Positions 14,012 through 20,160 of a stretch of 20,160 nucleotides of DNA are shown piece by piece (within the stretch, counting starts at the first letter, position 1; the number at the start of each line of letters is the position of its first letter). The notes under the pieces were generated by a model. The model saw only the letters and a program-made list of their open reading frames with translations. It had not been told where the DNA came from and searched no databases. This DNA is from Candidatus Peribacteraceae bacterium (lineage in GTDB: Bacteria > Patescibacteriota > Gracilibacteria > Peribacterales > Peribacteraceae), in NCBI GenBank assembly GCA_018061525.1, contig JAGOUB010000004.1:1-20160 (forward strand), in the 5' to 3' direction. Position numbers and translations under genes: made by a program.

Positions 14012-14578
14012 TCAATTTTTATTTCTTCGAAGGAGGATAAAAAGTGTCATCAGTGAATTCGTTGCGATCATCGCGATTGAATGAAGCGTTGTAGCCACAT
14101 TGTAAGCCTCCAGGGAAAAAATCGTGAGGATGTGGCGCAAGACATTCATCGCATACAGGATAGGAGTTTCTGTTTTTGGTCGATGCCAGGCTTTGCGCAG
14201 TGTCGGGATGAAAGCGATGACATCGATGCTGACAACCGTCACAACAGACAGGGTTGGGTCACTCGTCATAGCCCAAGGAATGAGTCCAAGGAGCGCGGCA
14301 ATAAGGAAATACGTATCCCGCTTTGCAATATCCCGAAACCCATAGCGCAAAGAGAACAGGAAAATAATGATCGTGAAGCATTCCGCCACTCCCGTGGGAA
14401 TCGATCCAATACCGCCGCCTTTTGTAATCTGACCAAAGAAGGTGACTGCCGAAACGATGGACCACACAAGCCACGTATAGGGGTGGGGTTGGATCTTGTT
14501 CGTGATGACATCTCGGAGATATGGCACGTTGCCGACAATCGCCAAAATTACCGCCACGAAGACCATCATTTCTTTCAT
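14012..14578 (-). CDS. PQ-loop-like membrane protein
   Basis: A 188-residue protein with about six membrane segments. The first, LAIVGNVPYLRDVITNKIQP, followed by HPYTWLVWSIVSAVTFFGQ, has the Pro-rich turn and Trp pattern of PQ-loop/SWEET-type small transporters, and a second similar unit starts near VSIDVIAFIPTLRKAWHRP. The substrate cannot be inferred. The gene is clearly more AT-rich than its neighbours and sits just after tRNA-Glu, consistent with acquisition by transfer. TATAGT (14587-14592) ends 8 bases before the ATG, another leaderless-type start. The 75 bases between the tRNA and the stop codon hold nothing I recognise. Confidence 0.75.
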   Translation of the reverse strand: MKEMMVFVAVILAIVGNVPYLRDVITNKIQPHPYTWLVWSIVSAVTFFGQITKGGGIGSIPTGVAECFTIIIFLFSLRYGFRDIAKRDTYFLIAALLGLIPWAMTSDPTLSVVTVVSIDVIAFIPTLRKAWHRPKTETPILYAMNVLRHILTIFSLEAYNVATTLHSIAMIATNSLMTLFILLRRNKN

Positions 14579-14722
14579 AGACTCACACTATAGCTACTAT
14601 GCGTTCTCATGGTTGTTCTTCACGAAAATAGCGATATTTCAGGACGTGAAACCATTGGATCTTCGCCTCGAAGGCATGTGCTTGCGACATTCTCAGGCCT
14701 GCCAGCGCATCAGCAGCGGTGA

Positions 14723-14728
14723 TAGGAT
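14723..14728 (+). promoter_or_regulatory. -10 element of the NTF2-like gene, leaderless type
   Basis: TAGGAT ends 6 bases before the ATG at 14735. Confidence 0.5.
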
Positions 14729-14734
14729 CGCTGT

Positions 14735-15070
14735 ATGACCGAGAACAAGAGCATCGTCGCGCGTTGCCTGGAAGGCTTCAGCAAAGCCGATCCTGAGCAG
14801 ATTCTCTCCTGCTTGGCCGATGACGTGATTTGGGACATGCCCGGATCTTTCCGTCATGTCGGCAAGGAAGCTTTCGGCAAGGAGCTCGACGGCGCCTTCG
14901 CGGGACATCCCGTTGTGAGCGTCGCGCGACTGATCGAAGAGGACGGCGTGGTGATCGCGGAGGGGTCGGTGCGGGGCGACGATGGCATCCCGATGGTCTT
15001 CTGCGACGTCTTCGAGATGCGCGGCGGCAAGATCGCCAAGCTCGTCGCCTACATCCCACAGCAAAAGTAA
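14735..15070 (+). CDS. NTF2-like (SnoaL-type) protein
   Basis: A 111-residue protein with the cone-shaped NTF2/SnoaL fold pattern: N-terminal helices (IVARCLEGFSKADPEQILSCL), then ADDVIWDMPG typical of the family's first strand, and a C-terminal sheet (GIPMVFCDVFEMRGGKIAKLVAYI). Members bind small hydrophobic ligands or act as isomerases and cyclases; no specific role can be given. Its stop overlaps the ATG of the SET gene (TAATG), so the two are translationally coupled and probably co-regulated. Confidence 0.88.
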   Translation: MTENKSIVARCLEGFSKADPEQILSCLADDVIWDMPGSFRHVGKEAFGKELDGAFAGHPVVSVARLIEEDGVVIAEGSVRGDDGIPMVFCDVFEMRGGKIAKLVAYIPQQK

Positions 15071-15477
15071 TGCCCCGCCCTAAACCCTCCACCCCCCGCT
15101 ACGCCGTGAAGCGCAGCAGTGCCGGCCTCGGACTGTTTGCCGTCACGCCATTCAAGCGCGGTGAGCTCATCATTGAGTACTGGGGAAAGATCATCAGCGA
15201 CGAGGAGGCCGAGAAGAAGGGCGGCAAGTATCTGTTCGACCTGGACGACACGCCCTTCACCATCGACGGCACGCCGTACGAGAACACCGCCCGCTACATC
15301 AACCACTCCTGCAAACCCAACTGCGAGCCCATCCAAGACGGCAAGCGCATCTTCATCCACGCGCTGCGCACAATCGAGCCTGGCGAGGAGCTGACGTACG
15401 ACTACGGCAAGCAGTACTACAACTTGATGTTCAAAGAGAACGGCGGCTGCCGCTGCGGCAACCACAAGCGCGCCTGA
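15070..15477 (+). CDS. SET-domain protein lysine methyltransferase
   Basis: A 135-residue stand-alone SET domain that would transfer methyl groups from S-adenosylmethionine to lysine side chains. Visible motifs: GLGLFAV (19-25), EYWGKIISDEEAE, the SAM-site signature RYINHSCKPNCEP (NHSC at 78-81), and GEELTYDYG (105-113). A short post-SET-like end GGCRCG follows, with only two of the usual three cysteines. There is no pre-SET domain, as is common in bacterial copies. Start 15070 overlaps the stop of the NTF2-like gene. Its target is unknown; lysine-rich small proteins encoded in this window are possible substrates, which is speculation. Confidence 0.93.
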   Translation: MPRPKPSTPRYAVKRSSAGLGLFAVTPFKRGELIIEYWGKIISDEEAEKKGGKYLFDLDDTPFTIDGTPYENTARYINHSCKPNCEPIQDGKRIFIHALRTIEPGEELTYDYGKQYYNLMFKENGGCRCGNHKRA

Positions 15478-15515
15478 GCTGGAGTACCATGGGGGATACC
15501 TCTTCCCCCTACTCC

Positions 15516-15821
15516 ATGAAGCCTGTCGTGAAAAACACCATCATCGTCCTGTTGGTCGTCCTGGTTGCCGTCCTGCTCGCCCGCTTCGTCGTCTTCAAAG
15601 AGCAGTTCGACCAGATGGGCGAAGGTCTCCAGCGTATTGAGACCTGGGAGAACGACTACCGCCGCGCTAATCCCGATGCCACTGATGAGCAGGTGGACGC
15701 CGCCTTCGAGGCCGCCATCGCGAACCTCAAGGTTTGGCAGGCGCAGTATATGAAGGACCACCCCGATGCCACCAAGGCCGAGATGGACGCCGCCTTCAGC
15801 GCGATGTTCCAGGCGAAGTAA
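15516..15821 (+). CDS. Membrane-anchored protein with two PDAT repeats
   Basis: A 101-residue protein: an N-terminal membrane helix (NTIIVLLVVLVAVLLARFVVF) and a soluble part consisting of two tandem ~28-residue units, WENDYRRANPDATDEQVDAA and WQAQYMKDHPDATKAEMDAA, each ending in AF and a small helix. I do not know this family. The start at 15516 is preferred because it follows a C/T-rich leader (CCTCTTCCCCCTACTCC); an in-frame ATG at 15489 would add nine residues. It begins only 38 bases after the SET gene and may be in the same operon, or be expressed from a TACCAT at 15485. A bidirectional terminator follows. Confidence 0.75.
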   Translation: MKPVVKNTIIVLLVVLVAVLLARFVVFKEQFDQMGEGLQRIETWENDYRRANPDATDEQVDAAFEAAIANLKVWQAQYMKDHPDATKAEMDAAFSAMFQAK

Positions 15822-15827
15822 CAACAG

Positions 15828-15864
15828 AAAAAACCGCTCCTGCCGTGAGGGAGGAGCGGTTTTT
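15828..15864. terminator. Bidirectional intrinsic terminator
   Basis: A 12 bp stem, AAAACCGCTCCT / AGGAGCGGTTTT, with A-run and T-run on either side. It serves the + strand repeat protein and the - strand small membrane protein. Confidence 0.92.
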
Positions 15865-15873
15865 CGGTGACGG

Positions 15874-16023
15874 TCAGATGATGCCCGCGAAGCGCAGCAG
15901 CATGACGATGGCGACGATACCGACGATGATGTTACCAACCTGCTTCAGGCGGCCATCCATGGGGATGTAGTTGAAGATCAGGCCGACCACGAGCAGAACG
16001 ATGAAGGGGAGAACGGCGTTCAT
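15874..16023 (-). CDS. 49-residue membrane protein, Thivi_2564-like
   Basis: Two hydrophobic helices (MNAVLPFIVLLVVGLIFNYI and VGNIIVGIVAIVMLLRFAGI) joined by PMDGRLKQ. This is the pattern of a widespread family of ~50-residue two-helix bacterial membrane proteins of unknown function; the family name is from memory. The ATG follows a pyrimidine-rich leader (TTTCCTTCCCTCCCCTGT) without a Shine-Dalgarno site. It lies 66 bases downstream of pfkA on the same strand and ends at a clear terminator, so it is the last gene of that group. Confidence 0.8.
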   Translation of the reverse strand: MNAVLPFIVLLVVGLIFNYIPMDGRLKQVGNIIVGIVAIVMLLRFAGII

Positions 16024-16089
16024 ACAGGGGAGGGAAGGAAATGATGGATACAGTCCAAGACGGGGTTTCGCCCGCTTCCTTACCGGTCC

Positions 16090-17193
16090 TTAATCGCCCA
16101 GATAGATGCCGATCTTCCGGGCAGCCTTATAGACGGGATCGTCGCCCGTGACGCGGTGCAGCTCGCCCACGGCCTGGATGATCGGGACGGTGGTCATGGC
16201 GCCCTTGCGGAACGAGACCATGTGGCCGAAGTCGCCGCGCTGCACGGCCTCGACGGCCGCCACGCCGTAGGCGCGCGACAGGATGCGGTCGTCGGCGTTG
16301 GGGCTGCCGCCGCGCTGGGTGTGGCCCAGGACGACGCTGCGCATCTCGAACTCGCCGGGGGCGAGCGACTCCACGGTGTGCACCAGCTTCTCGGCGATGC
16401 CGCCGAGCTTGGATTCCGACGCCTTGCCCTCCTCGCGCGTCGAGAGCTTGCCGCCCACGCGCGCACCTTCCGCCACCACCACCAGGGCGCCGTCGTGGTT
16501 TCCCTGGGCCTGGCGCTCGCGCAGGAACTTCACCACGCCCTCGGGCGAGAAGGGGAACTCGGGCAGCAGGATGGCATCGGCGTTGCCGGCCACGCCGCCG
16601 TAGAGCGCGATCCAGCCGGCGTGCCGTCCCATTGTCTCCACGAACATCACGCGGTCGTGGCTGGTGGCCGTGGTGTGGATGCGGTCGACGGCCTCGCTCA
16701 CGATCTCCACCGCCGTCGAGAAGCCGAAGGTGCGGTCGGTGCCGCGCAGGTCGTTGTCGATGGTCTTGGGGACGCCCACCACCTTCACACCCGTCTCCTC
16801 CATCAACTGGTGCGCGCCGGTCAGCGTGCCGTCGCCGCCGATGACGATGAGCGCGTCGATCTTGTGCTTCTTCATGTTGCGCTCGACCATCTTGAGGATC
16901 TCGATCGGCAACTTCGCCTCACCGCCTTCGGGGCCAGCCTTGGCGGCGAAGCGGCCGCGGTTGGTGGTGCGGATGATGGTGCCACCCAGGTGGCTGATGC
17001 CGCGCACGTCCTTGAGCCCTAGCGGCTTCAACATGGGCGGGTCGAGGATGCCCTCCCAGCCCTTGATGATGCCGGTGAACTCGTAGCCCATGGGCACGCC
17101 CGCACGGACGATGGACGAGATCACGCCGTTGAGTCCGGCGCAGTCGCCGCCGCCGGTGAGGATGCCGATGTTCTTGATCGCGGACTTGGCCAT
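16090..17193 (-). CDS. pfkA: 6-phosphofructokinase, mixed-substrate group
   Basis: Phosphorylates fructose 6-phosphate in glycolysis. 367 residues. The nucleotide-site GGGDCAG (14-20), GGDGT (119-123), PKTIDND (142-148, catalytic D146), MGRHAGW (188-194) and a C-terminal GHTQRGGSP are all present. The position equal to E. coli G104 is Gly (G122), typical for ATP users, but the position equal to G124 is Lys (K143), typical for PPi users. This combination occurs in the mixed-substrate group, where known G/K members mostly use ATP. The start at 17193 gives the normal N-terminus; an upstream extension in the same frame overlaps the neighbouring gene and has no similarity. The leader TTCCCCTCCCTCTCC lacks a Shine-Dalgarno site. 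It lies 44 bases after the kinase-fold gene. Confidence 0.95.
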   Translation of the reverse strand: MAKSAIKNIGILTGGGDCAGLNGVISSIVRAGVPMGYEFTGIIKGWEGILDPPMLKPLGLKDVRGISHLGGTIIRTTNRGRFAAKAGPEGGEAKLPIEILKMVERNMKKHKIDALIVIGGDGTLTGAHQLMEETGVKVVGVPKTIDNDLRGTDRTFGFSTAVEIVSEAVDRIHTTATSHDRVMFVETMGRHAGWIALYGGVAGNADAILLPEFPFSPEGVVKFLRERQAQGNHDGALVVVAEGARVGGKLSTREEGKASESKLGGIAEKLVHTVESLAPGEFEMRSVVLGHTQRGGSPNADDRILSRAYGVAAVEAVQRGDFGHMVSFRKGAMTTVPIIQAVGELHRVTGDDPVYKAARKIGIYLGD

Positions 17194-17237
17194 GGAGAGG
17201 GAGGGGAACGATGCAACTCTAACAGCCAACCCAATCG

Positions 17238-18137
17238 TCAGGCTAATCCCTTCAGCAATCCGCTCAGCGTGTTCGCCGCCGCCGTGATTGTCATCTCGGG
17301 GATGATCAGGCCGCGGCGGATCATCGCGTCGTCGGCCGACCACAGCCAGCCAGTGTCGATCAGTTTGAATCCGTTCTCCGTCATGAAGATGTTGTCGGTC
17401 TTCGCGAACCAGTCGTGCGCCTGGGCCAGCGGGTAGCGCGGGCGGGTGTCGGGCACGCGGCCGGTGCGGGCGCGCAACAAGAGCAGCAGGTACAAGAAGA
17501 GCACGAGCTGGCGGCGGTGCCCCTCACCGAGGGTTGGCAGCGCCACATCGTGCAGCGGCGTGCCGGGGATGAATTCCTGGAAAATGAACGATGTGCGCTT
17601 GCCCTGGTTCTGCGGCGAGATTGACCTGCCCAGCAGCAGGTACTCGCGTGGCAGGAAGCCCGTCTCCCGCAGGGGCGAATCCAGGACGGGGCCGAGCGAG
17701 GCCGCCAGTTCCATCCCGTAGAACGCTTCCACCTCGGGCAGCGAGGCCAGGAGCCCGGCGCGCACAGCCCGTTGCTCGGCGGCGAGGGCGGGGTCCTCGG
17801 CATTCCAGCCCAGGAAGCGTTCGAGGTGGCGGTATTCGGCCACCTGCCGGGCGAGGTGATCGTCGGTGGGCAGGAAGGTGAAACCGGAGGGCGCGAGCAG
17901 GTCGGCCACGCCCTGGGCGTAGAGCGGGATGGAGATGCCCGACGAGACCGGGAATTCCAGGTCCCAGCGCCCCTCTTTAAGCACCCACGGCGAGTCTTGC
18001 AGGCGGAAGATGCGCGACTGCAATCCGGCGCCGATGGGCTTCAGCGTATAGGGCGCGAGGATCTCTGAGACCGGCGCTTCCTTCAGCGTCTCGGGATCGG
18101 TGACGGCGTGGGCCCGCAGCTGGTCTTCCAGAGTCAT
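17238..18137 (-). CDS. Protein-kinase-fold phosphotransferase, unknown substrate
   Basis: A 299-residue protein that I read as a divergent member of the protein kinase/aminoglycoside phosphotransferase fold. There is a glycine-containing loop (IGAGLQSRIF, 35-44), an invariant-type lysine in WVLKEG (K54), a candidate helix-C glutamate (E101 or E106), a hinge-like FIFQEFIPGTPL (~185-195), a catalytic-loop-like stretch AHDWFAKTDNIF with H241-D242 and N249, and KLIDTG (D261) in place of DFG. The catalytic-loop spacing is longer than normal, so it may have changed chemistry. A longer start at 18227 is possible but would reach within 30 bases of the divergent gene. It is directly upstream of pfkA on the same strand; a metabolic or regulatory link is possible but unproven. 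Confidence 0.6.
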   Translation of the reverse strand: MTLEDQLRAHAVTDPETLKEAPVSEILAPYTLKPIGAGLQSRIFRLQDSPWVLKEGRWDLEFPVSSGISIPLYAQGVADLLAPSGFTFLPTDDHLARQVAEYRHLERFLGWNAEDPALAAEQRAVRAGLLASLPEVEAFYGMELAASLGPVLDSPLRETGFLPREYLLLGRSISPQNQGKRTSFIFQEFIPGTPLHDVALPTLGEGHRRQLVLFLYLLLLLRARTGRVPDTRPRYPLAQAHDWFAKTDNIFMTENGFKLIDTGWLWSADDAMIRRGLIIPEMTITAAANTLSGLLKGLA

Positions 18138-18256
18138 GACCGACCAATGCTGCTCTTCGAGAGGGCTTCTTCCAAGGAGAAACCGCTTCAAACGGGTCTT
18201 TTCAGCGTTTCCTGCGCTTGCCCGCAAGAACGGCGCTCCCGCTACGTCTTACCAGC

Positions 18257-18412
18257 ATGAAGACCAAACCCGTTCCCCCAGCAAAGAAGAAGCGCACGCC
18301 GCTGGCGGGCCAGCTCCTCGATATCATCGGTTGGGGAGTGCGCGAGGCCGCGCTGCCCGTGCCCGATTTCATCACCGGCATCGGCAAGAAGAAGACCGCC
18401 AAGAAGAAGTGA
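18257..18412 (+). CDS. 51-residue basic protein
   Basis: Both ends are lysine-rich (KTKPVPPAKKKR and GIGKKKTAKKK) and the middle is a hydrophobic or amphipathic helix (LAGQLLDIIGWGVREAALPV). No known family. It could bind nucleic acid or membrane. The ATG at 18257 follows a TACGTC hexamer (18243-18248) by 8 bases, like the TACGAT before uvrC. An in-frame ATG at 18218 is less likely because it lies upstream of this site. It is divergent from the kinase-fold gene. Confidence 0.6.
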   Translation: MKTKPVPPAKKKRTPLAGQLLDIIGWGVREAALPVPDFITGIGKKKTAKKK

Positions 18413-18426
18413 GCGCGGCGAGGGAG

Positions 18427-18432
18427 TAGGAT
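18427..18432 (+). promoter_or_regulatory. -10 element of the MazG-like gene, leaderless type
   Basis: TAGGAT ends 6 bases before the ATG at 18439, and begins 14 bases after the stop of the preceding gene. Confidence 0.5.
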
Positions 18433-18438
18433 CGGGCC

Positions 18439-18768
18439 ATGCGCACCACCGTCTACAACAAGCTCGTCCGTGACCGCATCCCGGAAGTCATCGTCGGCAA
18501 CGGCGGCCAGCCTAAGATCCGCCGCCTGCCGCCCGCGCGTTTGGCCGGCGCGCTCAAGACGAAGTTGCTGGAGGAGGCGACCGAGCTGAAACGCGCCAAG
18601 ACCCACGCCGACCTGGTGGCCGAGTTGGCCGACGTCCTCGAAGTGCTCGACGCGCTGTGCGCCGTGAGCGGCATCGATCCGAAAGAGGTCGCGCAGGTTC
18701 AGCGTGAGAAGCGTCGGAAGCGCGGGGGATTTGAAGAGGGAATCGTGCTGGTGTCGGTGCGCGAGTGA
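18439..18768 (+). CDS. MazG-like nucleotide pyrophosphohydrolase
   Basis: A 109-residue all-alpha protein of the phosphoribosyl-ATP pyrophosphohydrolase-like/MazG superfamily (COG4997 type), which hydrolyses nucleoside triphosphates to monophosphates in nucleotide-pool cleaning. The N-terminus NKLVRDRIPEVI is the hallmark. The Mg-binding residues are in LLEEATEL (E45, E46) and AELADVLEVLDAL (E62, D65). The length is normal. It probably has its own promoter. Confidence 0.93.
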   Translation: MRTTVYNKLVRDRIPEVIVGNGGQPKIRRLPPARLAGALKTKLLEEATELKRAKTHADLVAELADVLEVLDALCAVSGIDPKEVAQVQREKRRKRGGFEEGIVLVSVRE

Positions 18769-18772
18769 CATC

Positions 18773-18802
18773 AAAAATGCCCCGAGCCTGGGCCCGGGGC
18801 AT
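18773..18802 (-). terminator. Intrinsic terminator of the secreted-protein gene (minus strand)
   Basis: On the minus strand ATGCCCCG and CGGGGCAT form an 8 bp outer stem with an inner GCC/GGC, followed by TTTTT. Confidence 0.85.
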
Positions 18803-18829
18803 ACCTCGGAAAGAGCGGATCCTCCTGCG

Positions 18830-19399
18830 TCAGTCGTTGTCGGTCGTCACGGAAGCCGTGAAGGCGGCATCGATGTAGGCGTTGAAGGAGGCCTTGATCT
18901 TGTCCTTGCGGGCGGACATGCAGGCGGAGAGCGAGTCACCATCCTCACCCATCAGGGCGCAGATGTGCTTCGACATCTTGGCGGAGAGAGTGGCGGCTGC
19001 CTTGATGGAGGCGTCGATGCTCTTCTCGTAACCGGCCTTCACCTGGCCGCTGCCGCTCACGGTCGAGCCGCTGCCATGGTTCCACCAGCCGGAGCCGGTC
19101 TTAGGCTTGTTCTCTTTATCTTTCTTCCACCAGTCGAGCCAGGACAGGCGGGCGCTGGTGCGGGCGGTGGCCTTGAGGTCGTTCTTCACTTCGGCGCGCT
19201 GATTGTTGCGATTGGCAGAAGTCTTCACGGACACGTCGGCGTTGCTTTTCGCATCGACGGAGCCGCGGTTCTGGCTGTAGCTAGAACCGGACAGGTTGGT
19301 GTTGCCCGACAGGTCGATCGTCAGGGCAGAAGCCGGCACGGCGGTCAGAGCCATGGAGGCCATGATGGCACCGGAGGCGAAGCGGGTAGCGAGCTTCAT
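18830..19399 (-). CDS. Secreted protein with signal peptide, 189 aa
   Basis: Starts with a classic Sec signal peptide (MKLATRFASGAIMASMALTA, cleavage likely after ASA near residue 25). The mature part is rich in Ser, Asn, Lys and Ala, with a glycine/serine-rich middle containing WLDWWKK and GWWNHGSG, then a helical C-terminal region with two cysteines (HICALMGEDGDSLSACM) that may form a disulfide. No known domain. It is probably an extracytoplasmic or cell-surface protein. The leader before the ATG contains TTTCCCCCGTTG and no Shine-Dalgarno site. A terminator follows the gene. Confidence 0.8.
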   Translation of the reverse strand: MKLATRFASGAIMASMALTAVPASALTIDLSGNTNLSGSSYSQNRGSVDAKSNADVSVKTSANRNNQRAEVKNDLKATARTSARLSWLDWWKKDKENKPKTGSGWWNHGSGSTVSGSGQVKAGYEKSIDASIKAAATLSAKMSKHICALMGEDGDSLSACMSARKDKIKASFNAYIDAAFTASVTTDND

Positions 19400-19483
19400 A
19401 ATCAACGGGGGAAACGGATAAAAAACGTGCGTCGTGCGCACGGGGGAGAAGACGATAACGATGGCTCCCTCTTACAAAAAAAA

Positions 19484-20160
19484 CTACAGTCCCAGAGAGC
19501 CCGTCGGCAGGTTTATCGAGGGGGCCGACAGCGAGAGTGACGAGGTGCTCGAGACGACTGGTTTCGACGGCTCCAGAGGGAGACGGACTGGCGGCGGGAC
19601 TATGGGTTCGGCCGGCAGTACCGGCGGGCGCGGCTCGATCGACGACGAGCGCGAGGCGCTCGAGGTGGAGACGGCGGGTGCGGACGATTCGGAAGAGCCA
19701 GAAGAGTGCGCAGCCTCACTCGACGACGAGTCTTCGGAAGCCTCGGAGCCGCCGATGGTAATGGTGATGACGGCCGGATCGGGCACGCCGACGCCACCTG
19801 GCAGCGGGCGCAGGATCTGCGCGCTGCTCGAGGACGAGGCGATCATCTGGGAGGAGGACGATGACGATGAGGGCTCGCCGTTCTCGCCGAATGACCGGCC
19901 ATTATCTTCGATCACCGTCAGGAGCGTTTGAAGGGGCACGCGCTTCGAGTCGTCGGAGCTGGCCGAGATAGCGTTGCGGATGGAATCGCTCGTCTCCTGC
20001 AGCACGCGCTTGGCCTGGCGGCGGATCTGCACGCTGTCCTCGGCGGGCAAGGTCTCGGCCTGCCGCAGCACGCGCTGGGTCTGCTCGTGCAGTTGAGCGG
20101 CTGCCTTCTCTAGGCGGATCTGCTTGTCGATGTCATCCTGCGTGTTGAGCTCGTCGATCT
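19484..20160 (-). CDS. Serine-rich protein, 5' end beyond the window
   Basis: The frame is open to the right edge, so the start is missing. The visible N-terminal part (from about IDELNTQDDIDKQIRLEKAA to RVLQETSDSIRNAISASSDD) is helical and coiled-coil-like, with repeated Gln/Glu/Ala patterns similar to periplasmic helical domains such as DUF5667; that similarity is only an impression. It is followed by serine runs (EPSSSSSSSQ, IASSSSSAQ), a proline/glycine stretch and another long Ser/Glu/Pro-rich tail. Low-complexity Ser/Pro tails are typical of extended surface or linker regions. It lies upstream of the secreted-protein gene on the same strand, 84 bases apart. Confidence 0.75.
   Translation of the reverse strand, partial: IDELNTQDDIDKQIRLEKAAAQLHEQTQRVLRQAETLPAEDSVQIRRQAKRVLQETSDSIRNAISASSDDSKRVPLQTLLTVIEDNGRSFGENGEPSSSSSSSQMIASSSSSAQILRPLPGGVGVPDPAVITITIGGSEASEDSSSSEAAHSSGSSESSAPAVSTSSASRSSSIEPRPPVLPAEPIVPPPVRLPLEPSKPVVSSTSSLSLSAPSINLPTGSLGL

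Noticed and set aside
14030..14091. GAAGGAGGATAAAAAGTG on the + strand followed by a 15-codon frame, like the mini-ORFs
   Set aside because: It lies inside the 3' end of the oppositely directed PQ-loop gene, where the GGAGG is the complement of leucine codons. There is no promoter, hairpin or terminator around it.

Overview
The window is compact, GC-rich bacterial DNA with short intergenic gaps, frequent changes of strand and many very small membrane or lysine-rich proteins. TGA ends many genes (uvrC, pyrG, the SET gene), so it is an ordinary stop codon here. The gene style (tiny orphan membrane proteins, hypothetical proteins with odd domains, a membrane pyrophosphatase, leaderless-looking starts) would fit a Patescibacteria/CPR-type genome, but no taxonomic marker is present and this is inference.

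Layout. 1-709 (-): start of a membrane pyrophosphatase (hppA). 836-3190 (+): UvrC carrying a GNAT acetyltransferase domain inside its nuclease domain. 3191-4198 (-): unknown protein ending exactly where uvrC ends. 4321-4907 (+): YtxH-like lysine-rich protein and a small membrane protein. 4969-6642 (+): pyrG. 6643-8104: a 1.46 kb stretch without conventional genes that holds at least five small transcription units, each with a strong Shine-Dalgarno sequence, a 5-19 codon reading frame and an intrinsic terminator. 8105-9636 (+): a 36-residue repeat protein and a FAD oxidoreductase. 9680-11182 (-): possible HD-domain protein. 11343-12206 (+): winged-helix regulator. 12270-13691 (-): HEAT-like protein with a caspase/CHAT-like C-terminal domain, flanked by 66 bp direct repeats and next to tRNA-Glu (13862-13936). 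14012-14578 (-): AT-richer PQ-loop-like membrane protein. 14735-15821 (+): NTF2-like protein, SET-domain methyltransferase and a membrane-anchored repeat protein. 15874-18137 (-): 49-residue membrane protein, 6-phosphofructokinase and a kinase-fold protein. 18257-18768 (+): small basic protein and a MazG-like pyrophosphohydrolase. 18830-20160 (-): secreted protein and a serine-rich protein cut by the window edge.

Expression. Ordinary protein genes here show almost no Shine-Dalgarno sequences. Many have a -10 hexamer only 6-8 bases before the start codon (leaderless transcription). A second group, including hppA and pfkA, has a pyrimidine-rich leader. Strong GGAGG sites are concentrated in front of the mini-ORFs of the 6.6-7.8 kb region, and one of those units contains a 15-base exact complement of the usual bacterial 16S rRNA 3' end. 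This contrast, the UvrC-GNAT protein and the caspase-like gene inserted beside a tRNA are the most unusual things in the window.
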